Shown in pieces: positions 1 through 6,857 of a stretch of DNA of 33,519 nucleotides (within the stretch, counting starts at the first letter, position 1; each line of letters begins with the position of its first letter). The translations under genes and the position numbers were made by a program. The DNA is from Actinomycetota bacterium (GTDB lineage Bacteria > Actinomycetota > Thermoleophilia > Gaiellales > Gaiellaceae): assembly GCA_013816245.1 (NCBI GenBank), contig JACDEU010000030.1:1-33519 (forward strand). The letters are read 5' to 3'. Under the pieces are notes generated by a model, which saw only the letters and a program-made list of their open reading frames with translations, searched no databases and was not told where the DNA came from.

Positions 1-755
1 GCTGCAGCCGCCTGTTCGAGGTCGGCGTCTGCGAAGACGACGTTCGCGGACTTGCCGCCGAGCTCGAGCGTGATGCGCTTGATCGTCCCGGCCGCGCCTT
101 CCATCACGCCACGGCCTACTTCCGTCGAGCCGGTGAACCCGATCTTCGCGACGTCCGGATGCTCGACGAGGCGCTGGCCGACGACGCGGCCCGGACCGAC
201 TAGGACGTTGACGACTCCTTCCGGGATGCCGGCCTCGAGGACGAGCTCGGCGAGCCGCAACGCCGACAGCGGCGTCAGTTCCGCCGGTTTGAGGACGACG
301 GTGTTGCCGCAGGCAAGAGCGGGCCCGAGCTTCCAGCTGGAGATGTTGAGCGGAAAGTTCCAGGGGACGATCAGGCCGACCACCCCGAGCGGTTCGCGAA
401 AGGTGAGGTCGACTCCGCCGGCAACCGGGATCGTCTCGCCGTGGTGCTTGTCAACCGCGCCGGCGTAGAAGTGGAAGACCTGGGCGACCATGGCGACCTC
501 GGCCCGGGCACCGGCGATCGGCTTGCCGACGTTCTGCGATTCGATGCGCGCGAGCTCTTCGGAGTGCTTTTCGACGAGCGTCGCCAGCCGGCGAAGCAGC
601 CGGGCCCTGTCAGTCGGGGCGACGGCGCGCCACTTCGGGAACGCGGTCTTGGCCCGCGCGACGGAGGCGTCGGTTTCGTCGACCCCGGCGGGCTCGAGCT
701 CGGCGATCGTCTCCTCGGTCGCCGGGTTGGTCACCACTAGTGCCATCGGCCCCAT
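1..755 (-). CDS. NAD(P)-dependent aldehyde dehydrogenase (partial, C-terminus beyond window)
   Basis: Reading leftward from about 755, the minus strand encodes about 250 residues of a classical aldehyde dehydrogenase. The N-terminus reads MALVVTNPATEETIAEL, followed by the cofactor motif VPWNFPLN, the stretch KPAELTPLSALRLAEL, the motif GFTGSTEVGR and the general-base segment ELGGKSANVVFADADL. The catalytic cysteine region lies beyond the window edge. Two in-frame ATGs (755 and 746) are possible; 746 gives the family-like start, and neither has a well-spaced Shine-Dalgarno. With PuuD-like, GS-like and permease genes upstream on the same strand, a PuuC-type role (oxidising gamma-glutamyl-aminobutyraldehyde) is likely, but that is inference; ALDH substrates cannot be read from sequence. 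The RAYT palindrome ends 22 bp before the start. Confidence 0.9.
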   Translation of the reverse strand, partial: MGPMALVVTNPATEETIAELEPAGVDETDASVARAKTAFPKWRAVAPTDRARLLRRLATLVEKHSEELARIESQNVGKPIAGARAEVAMVAQVFHFYAGAVDKHHGETIPVAGGVDLTFREPLGVVGLIVPWNFPLNISSWKLGPALACGNTVVLKPAELTPLSALRLAELVLEAGIPEGVVNVLVGPGRVVGQRLVEHPDVAKIGFTGSTEVGRGVMEGAAGTIKRITLELGGKSANVVFADADLEQAAA

Positions 756-775
756 TTGACCACGGGACGCACTCC

Positions 776-1375
776 TCACGTCTCGGTGTCCGACACCGAG
801 ACGTGCCCTGCAGCGACAAAGTCTCGAAAGGCGGCTCGCGCCTTGCCTGGCCTGGCCCCGAATAGGGCCAGGAGCTGACTGGCCGCGAAGAAGTCCAACG
901 GGTGCTCGAGGTCCACTGTCGCGCGATAGCTGCTCCACCGCCACTGCTCGGGCCTCTTGCAGATTCCGGCGCGCACGGGGTTCAGCACGATGTACCGGGC
1001 TGCCTCCAAGAGGTGCGAATCCCTTTCCACCGGCCACCACGAGTAGTGGTTCCGAAAGAGGTGGCCCGTTCGCCCGTGCCTACGGTTCATCCGGCGAGCA
1101 TGGCCGGAGTTGAGCAATTGCATCCCGGCCCCGAACCCGGCTTCGCCCGGCCGGACGAGTAGGTGGTAATGGTTCGTCATCAGGCAATAAGTGACGACTC
1201 GCCACTCCTGTTGGACGACGGTGCGCGAGAGCCAGCGGAGAAAATCGAGACAGTCAAGGTCGTCGTGAAAGATCGACTGACCGTTGTTCCCACGCGAGGC
1301 GAGGTGGTAATAGGCGCCGGGCTCGAAGACTCTAAGTGCGCGTCCCACCTCCTGCGACGCTAGCGCCGCACACAC
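776..1375 (-). CDS. REP-associated tyrosine transposase (RAYT, Y1/IS200-like)
   Basis: 199 codons, or about 190 if translation starts at the GTG at 1348, which would give VGRALRVFEPGAYYHLASRG, the usual RAYT N-terminus. The HuH motif is seen in LMTNHYHLLV, followed by GHLFRNHY and RYIVLNPVRAGI, whose tyrosine is the expected nucleophile of Y1 transposases. The family is a single-copy domesticated relative of IS200/IS605 transposases that cuts single-stranded palindromic REP sequences. Its own 3' end is a perfect palindrome (777-805) that encodes the C-terminal VSVSDTE, and the stop TGA overlaps the palindrome edge. It lies between the puuD-like and aldehyde dehydrogenase genes on the same strand. 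No good Shine-Dalgarno is seen for either start. Confidence 0.88.
   Translation of the reverse strand: MCAALASQEVGRALRVFEPGAYYHLASRGNNGQSIFHDDLDCLDFLRWLSRTVVQQEWRVVTYCLMTNHYHLLVRPGEAGFGAGMQLLNSGHARRMNRRHGRTGHLFRNHYSWWPVERDSHLLEAARYIVLNPVRAGICKRPEQWRWSSYRATVDLEHPLDFFAASQLLALFGARPGKARAAFRDFVAAGHVSVSDTET
777..805. repeat. Perfect 14-bp-arm palindrome (REP-like) at the RAYT 3' end
   Basis: Arms CACGTCTCGGTGTC and GACACCGAGACGTG flank a single central C at 791. The arms match perfectly. The sequence overlaps the last RAYT codons and would fold into a strong hairpin in the transcript before the aldehyde dehydrogenase gene. A REP-type transposase recognition site is the natural reading, because RAYT genes are normally bordered by such palindromes. 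Confidence 0.8.
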
Positions 1376-1422
1376 CGCGAAAGGCCGCTTGTGGAGAGCG
1401 CGTCACACTTTCGTCACCATGC

Positions 1423-1438
1423 CCGACACCGGGACGTG
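1423..1438. repeat. Second half-copy of the RAYT-associated palindrome
   Basis: CCGACACCGGGACGTG matches 15 of 16 bases of CCGACACCGAGACGTG at 790-805, in the same orientation, on the other side of the RAYT gene (48 bp upstream of its start). Only one arm is conserved here. Beside it, GTCAC occurs twice (1402-1406 and 1412-1416). The two similar sites bracket the transposase gene as expected for a RAYT unit. Element boundaries are not otherwise defined. Confidence 0.55.
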
Positions 1439-1474
1439 GATTAGTTGGCCCCGGCTCTTTGTCGGGTTCGCTGA

Positions 1475-2191
1475 TCAGTTCGCCCGAGCGGAGCGATACC
1501 GCTCCGCTTCGCGAACCAGCTCTTCGAACAGGCGCGCGTCTTCGCCGGCCTCCGGATGCCAGAGCACGCCGACTGCGAAGCGCCGTTCGGGATCTTCGAC
1601 TGCTTCGATCGTCCCGTCTTCCGCGTGCGCTGCCACGCGTAGCCCCTCTCCGACCTTGCCGAAGCCCTGATGGTGGTGCGACTTCACCGGCGCGCGGTCG
1701 CCCAGCATCGACGCCAACCGCGTGCCGTCCTCGAGCGAGACCTCGTGATCCGCGAACGTGCCCGGCGTGTGCTTGTGCTTCTCGTCGCCGACGACCTCCG
1801 GCAGATGCTGGACGAGGTCTCCCCCACGCGCGACGTTCAGCACCTGACTCCCGCGGCAGATGGCCAGGACGGGCATGTCACGTTCAAGCGCCGCCTCGAG
1901 CAGCGCCAATTCCGCCGTGTCCCGGTCACGCACCACACCGAACGTTTCCGCGTGAGCCTCTTGCCCGTAGAGCTCGGGATCCAGATCGGAGCCACCGGAG
2001 AAGATCAGCCCAGCGAGCGCTTCGAGCGTCTCCTCGACGCCCTCGTCGCTCGGCGGCACGAGCAGCGCGCGTCCACCCGCTCGCTCGACCGCGTCCACGT
2101 AGTCCGCAGGAACCAGTGCCGCCTCGAGCTCCCAGTAACTCCACTTCGCCGGCGTGACGTACGTCGTGATCCCGATGACCGGCCTAGCCAC
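1475..2191 (-). CDS. puuD: Gamma-glutamyl-gamma-aminobutyrate hydrolase family (class I glutamine amidotransferase-like, peptidase C26)
   Basis: 238 aa. The C26/PuuD fold is recognisable from MARPVIGITTY at the N-terminus, IFSGGSDLDPELYG, the nucleophile elbow VLAICRGSQVLN (Cys112), the segment KSHHHQ and GVLWHPEAGED (His212, Glu214), which completes the triad. Family members release GABA from gamma-glutamyl-GABA in the Puu putrescine pathway. The start is a GTG at 2191 inside the end of the upstream GS-like gene (8-nt overlap), so translation is probably coupled. Length matches the family (about 240-250 aa). The PuuD assignment is supported by the adjacent GS-like, permease and aldehyde dehydrogenase genes; other C26 substrates remain possible. 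Confidence 0.88.
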   Translation of the reverse strand: MARPVIGITTYVTPAKWSYWELEAALVPADYVDAVERAGGRALLVPPSDEGVEETLEALAGLIFSGGSDLDPELYGQEAHAETFGVVRDRDTAELALLEAALERDMPVLAICRGSQVLNVARGGDLVQHLPEVVGDEKHKHTPGTFADHEVSLEDGTRLASMLGDRAPVKSHHHQGFGKVGEGLRVAAHAEDGTIEAVEDPERRFAVGVLWHPEAGEDARLFEELVREAERYRSARAN

Positions 2192-3518
2192 GCTCGAACA
2201 GACGCTCCCGCTCGTAGCACGTCACGACTTCGTCGAACAGGCGCTGCTCCGTGCGAGCGTAGTTCAGATAGTGATCGACGACGTCGTCGCCCAGCGCCGC
2301 CCGCGCCATCGTGCCTTGCTCGAGCGACTCGATCGCCTCACGCAGCGTCGAGGGAAATCGCTTCGCGTCGGACTCATACGCATTGCCCTCCAGAGCAGGC
2401 GGAAGCTCGAGCTCTTGCTCGATCCCGTACAGCCCGGCCGCGATCAAAGCAGCGAACGCGAGATACGGATTGACGTCACCGCCGGGAATGCGCGTCTCGA
2501 TGCGCTGCGCAGGCCCGTGTCCGACGATGCGGAACCCGCACGTCCGGTTGTCGTGTCCCCACGCGAGTGTCGTCGGCGCCCACGAGCCCGTTGCGTAACG
2601 CTTGTAGGAGTTGATCGTCGGCGCGAGGAAGACCGCCAGCTCCGCCGCGCCTGCGATCCAGCCCGCCAGGAACTGTTTGAACACCTTCGGCCCACCGGCG
2701 AACGAATTCTCGCCGTCCTGCCAGAGGCTCGCGTGGATGTGACACGAGCTCCCGATCCAGGAATGATCAGGCTTGGCCATGAACGTGATGGAACATCCGT
2801 TCAGATGCGCGATCTCTTTGGCTCCGTTCTTGTACACGGAGTGGTTGTCCGCCATCGTGACGGCGTCCGCAAAGCGAAAGTTGATCTCCTGCTGTCCCGG
2901 CCACGCCTCGCCCTTCGAGCTCTCGACCGTGATCCCGGCACCATGCATCCCGTTTCGGATCTGACGCAGAAGCGGCTCGTCGTACGTCGTCGCCAGCACG
3001 TGGTAGTCGAGGACGTACGGGACGGAAGGAGTGAGGTCGCGGTAATGCTTCGCGTGCGCCTCCTCGAAGCTCTCTTTTAGCAAGTAGAACTCGAGCTCGG
3101 ACCCGATCATCGGCTCGTAGCCCGCGGCACGGGCGCGCTCGACCTGCGCCTTCAGCACCTGCCGTGGCGACGGCCGCACCGGCGATCCGTCAGCCCAGCC
3201 GACGTCGCAGAGCACGAGCGCTGTCCCCTCGAGCCACGGGAGTCGCCGGAGCGTGTCCAGGTCCGGCTTCATCGCGAAATCTCCATACCCCTGCTCCCAG
3301 CTGGCCATCGAGTAACCCGGGCTGGGTTCCATCTCCATGTCGAGTGCAAGGAGGTAGTTGCATCCCTCGACTCCGTGGTCGGCGATGTTCTCGTCCACGA
3401 AGTACTGGGCGTGGACGCGCTTGCCCATCAACCGCCCCTGCATGTCGGTAAAGGCGACGACGACGGTGTCGATCGACCCGTCTTCGACGTCGCGTTTCAG
3501 TTCGTCCAGCGTCAGCAT
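2184..3518 (-). CDS. puuA: Glutamine synthetase family protein, probable gamma-glutamylputrescine synthetase
   Basis: 444 aa, ATG start at 3518. N-terminal beta-grasp (MLTLDELKRDVEDGSIDTVVVAFTDMQGRLMGKRV) and the GS catalytic barrel are both present. Metal ligands are seen in GSELEFYLL (Glu141, Glu143) and PGQQEINFRF (Glu211), with the nucleotide loop SSCHIHASLW (His260, His262) and the C-terminal RIETRIPGGDVNPYLA. It lacks the adenylylation-loop features of a housekeeping GlnA and is shorter than GSI-beta (about 470 aa), as in PuuA-like ligases that join glutamate to putrescine or other amines. The GTG of the PuuD-like gene overlaps its stop, and the permease gene ends 55 bp upstream. The amine substrate is inferred from context. 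Confidence 0.85.
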   Translation of the reverse strand: MLTLDELKRDVEDGSIDTVVVAFTDMQGRLMGKRVHAQYFVDENIADHGVEGCNYLLALDMEMEPSPGYSMASWEQGYGDFAMKPDLDTLRRLPWLEGTALVLCDVGWADGSPVRPSPRQVLKAQVERARAAGYEPMIGSELEFYLLKESFEEAHAKHYRDLTPSVPYVLDYHVLATTYDEPLLRQIRNGMHGAGITVESSKGEAWPGQQEINFRFADAVTMADNHSVYKNGAKEIAHLNGCSITFMAKPDHSWIGSSCHIHASLWQDGENSFAGGPKVFKQFLAGWIAGAAELAVFLAPTINSYKRYATGSWAPTTLAWGHDNRTCGFRIVGHGPAQRIETRIPGGDVNPYLAFAALIAAGLYGIEQELELPPALEGNAYESDAKRFPSTLREAIESLEQGTMARAALGDDVVDHYLNYARTEQRLFDEVVTCYERERLFERG

Positions 3519-3530
3519 CGGCGTAAGGAC

Positions 3531-3559
3531 GGAGGGAGCCAGGGATCCCGGCTCCCTCC
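3531..3559. other. Strong intergenic hairpin between permease and GS-like genes
   Basis: GGAGGGAGCC (3531-3540) and GGCTCCCTCC (3550-3559) form a perfect 10-bp stem. The 9-nt loop itself contains the palindrome GGGATCCC. It occupies most of the 55-bp gap before the GS-like start. There is no T-run on either strand, so it is not a standard intrinsic terminator. An mRNA-stability, processing or attenuation element within the operon is the likelier reading. Confidence 0.65.
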
Positions 3560-3573
3560 TCGTCGAATCGATC

Positions 3574-5166
3574 CTACGCCGCTGGTGTGGTCAGAGGCGG
3601 ACCAGACCGCTCCCCGAACCGCTCCTCGATCAGCGCGAGCTCGTCCTCCGAGCCCTGTGAGACCGGGCCCTTGAACCACTTCTTCGCGGAGACGACCCAC
3701 CAACCGCCGACGAGCAACAACGTGCCGAGAACGGCGATCGGCGCGTAGTTGAAGCTCAACCACGTGAACCCGTTCTTGAACGGAATCCCGGTCGGCGTGA
3801 TCGGCAGGATGAACAGCACCGAGATGAACACCACCCAGATGACCGCGATTGTCCCGATCGGCCTGTACCAACGACCGAGGTTCCACTCGCCGGGCTCCCA
3901 GGCATCTCCCAGTCGCAGCCGCAGGTAGATCGGGATCGCGTACGCGATGTAGAGCCCGATCGTTGCGATCGACGTGACGGCGGCGTAGGCGATGTAGCCC
4001 GCGCCGACCCCGATGTCCTTGGAGAAGTACGCCGGAAATGCGCAGAGGAACGCCAACACGGCGATCGCAAGCACCGCCATATACGGCACGCGAGCCGCAT
4101 TCAACCGACGCCAGATGCGGTGCCCCGGTGTCGCTCCATCGCGGGAGAACGCGTAGAGCATCCGCGACGCGGACGTGATCGACGACATCCCGCAGTAGAG
4201 CTGCGCACCGACGATGATGAACAGCAAGAACTCGGCCGCCCTTAACCCGAGCGCGTCGAGGAGGACCTGCTTCACCGCGAAGATGCCCGCTCCGGTCGTG
4301 CTGTCGAAGCTCTGGATCGCGAACGTGATGCCCAGAGCCAGGATGTAACCGAAGATCGCCGAGACGACGACCGACATGACCACGCCCCGCGCGGCCGACC
4401 GCGACGCATCCTGCGTCTCTTCGCTCATGTGAGCAGACGCGTCGTAGCCCGTGAAGGTGTACTGCGCCTGCAGCAGTCCGAGCAAGAGCACGAACCAGAG
4501 CCACTGATGCGAGAAGCCGCTGTTGTTGATCGTCTTCGAGAACACCGTGCCGACCGACTGGTGGTGATCCGGCTTGAACGCCAGGAAGCCCACGATGATC
4601 AGAACGCCGAGGACGTGCCACCAGACCGAAATGTCGTTCAGTACCGCGACGAGCCTGACGCTGAAGATGTTCATCAGAGCGTGCAGCCCCAAAATGCAGG
4701 CGTACACGTAGATGATCTCGTGCGGCGAGGCGTGGAAGGTGCCTGGCCACAGCAGATTCAGCAGGGCATCGGTGAAGATCGCCGCGCCGTAGTCGATGCC
4801 AGCGGTAATCGCGATCTGACCGATCAGGTTGAACCACCCTGTGAACCAGCCCCACACCGGGCCGCCCATCTTCGAGGCCCAGTAGTAAAGACCGCCCGCA
4901 GTCGGATACTTCGAGGCGATCTCGGCCATGCCGAGGGCAACGATGATCACGAAGATCGACACGATCGGCCAGCCGTACGCTTCCTCGACGGGGCCTCCGT
5001 AATTGATGCCCGTCGCGTAGAGCGTGAGCGTCCCGGACAGGATCGAGATGATCGTGAACGAGATCGCGAAATTCGAGAAGCCGCTCATCCCACGCCGCAG
5101 CTCCTGGGCATAGCCGAGAGCGTGGAGGATGCTTCGATCCTTCTCGTGCGCCGAGTTATCGGCCAC
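3574..5166 (-). CDS. APC-family amino acid/polyamine permease
   Basis: 530 aa from the GTG at 5166, chosen because AGGAGG lies 7 nt upstream and the longer in-frame extension would run into the MmcQ gene. The APC signature GYAQELRRGMSGFSNFAISFTIISILSG opens the protein (about residues 18-45, shown here in shortened form by position), followed by about 12 hydrophobic segments with WFNLIGQIAITAGIDYG, FTGYDASAHMSEET and ITSASRMLYAFSRDG, all typical of the amino acid/GABA-choline branch. It heads the puuA-puuD-dehydrogenase run and is the likely uptake system for the amine or amino acid used by that pathway. Substrate specificity is inferred from context only. Confidence 0.9.
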   Translation of the reverse strand: MADNSAHEKDRSILHALGYAQELRRGMSGFSNFAISFTIISILSGTLTLYATGINYGGPVEEAYGWPIVSIFVIIVALGMAEIASKYPTAGGLYYWASKMGGPVWGWFTGWFNLIGQIAITAGIDYGAAIFTDALLNLLWPGTFHASPHEIIYVYACILGLHALMNIFSVRLVAVLNDISVWWHVLGVLIIVGFLAFKPDHHQSVGTVFSKTINNSGFSHQWLWFVLLLGLLQAQYTFTGYDASAHMSEETQDASRSAARGVVMSVVVSAIFGYILALGITFAIQSFDSTTGAGIFAVKQVLLDALGLRAAEFLLFIIVGAQLYCGMSSITSASRMLYAFSRDGATPGHRIWRRLNAARVPYMAVLAIAVLAFLCAFPAYFSKDIGVGAGYIAYAAVTSIATIGLYIAYAIPIYLRLRLGDAWEPGEWNLGRWYRPIGTIAVIWVVFISVLFILPITPTGIPFKNGFTWLSFNYAPIAVLGTLLLVGGWWVVSAKKWFKGPVSQGSEDELALIEERFGERSGPPLTTPAA

Positions 5167-5218
5167 AGTTCCGCCTCCTAGTAGGGTCGGAGGATTCTGC
5201 CGTGCGACGCGCCGCGGA

Positions 5219-5617
5219 TCAATAGGGGAGCGAGCGCTCGTCGAGTCGCGCGGCCTCGACGAGCTTCGCAGGAGCGACCTCGGCATAGGCGTCCTCCACG
5301 ATTCCCGCGAGCTCGTCCGGGTGCACGCCGCGGTCGAGCCTCAGACCGAGCCAGCCGCGATGGCCCACGTAGGGCGGGACGAAGAACCGCTCCGCATCGG
5401 CTTCGACGAGCGTCTTCTGCATCCCGTCAGGTGCAGCACACCAAATGGCAAATCGGCCGTCACCGTGATGATCGGTCAGCACCATGAGGAAGGAGCGCTT
5501 TTCGCGGACGAAAAAGGTGGGCGCGCCGTGGCTCAGGCGCTCGCTGGTCTCGGGCAGCGCGAGGCAGAGCTCGCGAACCATGGCGAGCACTTTCTCCCGC
5601 TCTGCGGGATCGCCCAT
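5219..5617 (-). CDS. MmcQ/YjbR family protein
   Basis: 132 aa. The fold is recognised from LCLALPETSERLSHGAPTFF, then SFLMVLTDHHGDGRFAIWCAAP, and the C-terminal VGHRGWLGLRLDRGVHPDELAGIVEDAY. MmcQ/YjbR proteins are small alpha/beta proteins loosely annotated as DNA-binding; no biochemical role is well settled. ATG 5617 lies directly against AGGAG, with no spacer, so translation could instead start at the ATG at 5581 (MVRELCLALPE). It begins 3 nt after the upstream lipoprotein stop and ends 52 nt before the permease start, so it may share their transcript. Confidence 0.75.
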   Translation of the reverse strand: MGDPAEREKVLAMVRELCLALPETSERLSHGAPTFFVREKRSFLMVLTDHHGDGRFAIWCAAPDGMQKTLVEADAERFFVPPYVGHRGWLGLRLDRGVHPDELAGIVEDAYAEVAPAKLVEAARLDERSLPY

Positions 5618-5620
5618 CTC

Positions 5621-6223
5621 CTAGTGGTTGCGGAAGTCGACGATCAACCGCGCCGGCGAGGTCGCGGTCGTCACCCGGAAATCGACCTTGTCGGAGAGCC
5701 CGATCGCCCAGCTGAGGACCGCCTCGAAGTCGCCGGTGCGCACCAACTCCTGGATGGCGGACGCTCCGGCACTCGTCGCGTCGATCCGTTTCGGGCCCTT
5801 GTAGACCATGACTCCCTCGCCGGTGTTGAGGTCGAACCCCGAAGCCGGCTCCATCCGAGCCACGACGACGGCATTGCCCTTGACGGTCACAGGGTCCCCC
5901 GAGCCGTCCTCCGTCAGCGGCGGCTCGACGTACTCGACGCGGTAGCCCGGGAGGCCGTTCTTGAACTGAAAGACGACGCGGTCGTAGCCCTCGTGACGCC
6001 CGACCGCAATGCGTTCCAGCAGTGCCGTCTCACCTCCGCCCGCTGCACCTTCGACCGGATCGGTACCCGCGTCGGCGAGCGGGTCGATCCCCTCCGTCGT
6101 GGTTCCGGACGTGGTGGCGGTGGTCGTCCCTGCAGTGGATTCCCCGGGCGCGGCCGCGTTGTCACCACTGCCGCAGCCGGAGAATGCGAACAGAACCAGG
6201 CCAAGCCAAGCGATCCTTCGCAT
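5621..6223 (-). CDS. Lipoprotein with AMIN-like C-terminal domain
   Basis: 200 aa. A short basic N-terminus and hydrophobic run end in a lipobox (FSGC, Cys17), followed by a Ser/Thr/Gly-rich linker (about residues 20-50). The globular part (GRHEGYDRVVFQF... to SPARLIVDFRNH) has the spacing of the AMIN-like domain found in many actinobacterial lipoproteins: a beta strand with YDRVVFQF, GYRVEYVEPP, then a closing RLIVDF strand. Such domains are thought to bind cell-wall or surface ligands; the ligand is unknown. It is divergent from the gene at 6264 across 40 bp and is followed closely by the MmcQ gene. Confidence 0.75.
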   Translation of the reverse strand: MRRIAWLGLVLFAFSGCGSGDNAAAPGESTAGTTTATTSGTTTEGIDPLADAGTDPVEGAAGGGETALLERIAVGRHEGYDRVVFQFKNGLPGYRVEYVEPPLTEDGSGDPVTVKGNAVVVARMEPASGFDLNTGEGVMVYKGPKRIDATSAGASAIQELVRTGDFEAVLSWAIGLSDKVDFRVTTATSPARLIVDFRNH

Positions 6224-6263
6224 GTGCGGAGCCTACCCCGGCTTGTTAGAAGAAGATGGCCCA

Positions 6264-6848
6264 ATGGAGCGAATAGCAGAGGGGCTTCATCGCTGGACGG
6301 CGTGGCACGACCACTGGGAAGAGGACGTCGGCGCACTCGCCGTGGAAACGGAAGACGGCTTGATCTTCATCGATCCGATCGCCCCTCCCGCCGAGATCGG
6401 CCTGCCGGATCACGTGCTCGTCACCGTCTACTGGCACGGGCGCTCGAGCGGCGAACTCGCGGCGAGCGAAGTGTGGGCGTCGACCCGCTCAGCGCAGCCG
6501 TTGCGAAACCGCGGCATCGAGGTAGCTCATGCGTTCCGCGCCGGCGAGGAGCTTCCCGGCGGCATCGTGGCCTTTCAGACCGCACGCACGTCGGAGGTCG
6601 TCTATTGGCTCCCCGAGCACCGCGCTGTCGCCGTGGGAGACGTGCTCCTCGGTGCGGGTGCCAAGCCGCGTGCCACCGAGGACCCTCTCCGGCTCTGTCC
6701 CGAGCGGTGGCTCGGCAAGAAGACCCACGACGATCTGCGTGAGACGCTCCGGCCGCTGCTCGACCTTCCGGTCGAGCGCGTGCTTGTCTCGCACGGGATT
6801 CCGATCGTCGACGACGGCAAGCAGGCGCTCGCCGCCGTCCTCGACTGA
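6264..6848 (+). CDS. Metallo-beta-lactamase-fold protein with degenerate metal motif
   Basis: 194 aa from the ATG at 6264 (AGAAGA just upstream). It opens with RIAEGLHRWTAWHDHW, then GLIFIDPIAPPAE, as MBL-fold proteins do. At the place of the usual HxHxDH it reads VLVTVYWHGRSSGE. Later landmarks remain: AVAVGDVLLG (the GD strand) and LPVERVLVSHGIP (terminal His). It is clearly related to the protein at 20268-20930, which has VLTCPWHERDSRS at the same place. Loss of the HxHxDH ligands suggests altered or absent metal catalysis; the actual activity is unknown. It converges on the ABC permease gene (9-bp gap). Confidence 0.7.
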   Translation: MERIAEGLHRWTAWHDHWEEDVGALAVETEDGLIFIDPIAPPAEIGLPDHVLVTVYWHGRSSGELAASEVWASTRSAQPLRNRGIEVAHAFRAGEELPGGIVAFQTARTSEVVYWLPEHRAVAVGDVLLGAGAKPRATEDPLRLCPERWLGKKTHDDLRETLRPLLDLPVERVLVSHGIPIVDDGKQALAAVLD

Positions 6849-6857
6849 GCCAAAGCG

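Noticed and set aside
52-740. Plus-strand open frames over the left edge
   Set aside because: They are antisense to the aldehyde dehydrogenase, whose minus-strand translation has unmistakable family motifs.
3512-4855. Long minus-strand open frame (447 codons) overlapping the permease
   Set aside because: Arg/Gly/His-rich translation with no domain; it is a shifted frame of the APC permease, which has clear family motifs and a good ribosome site.
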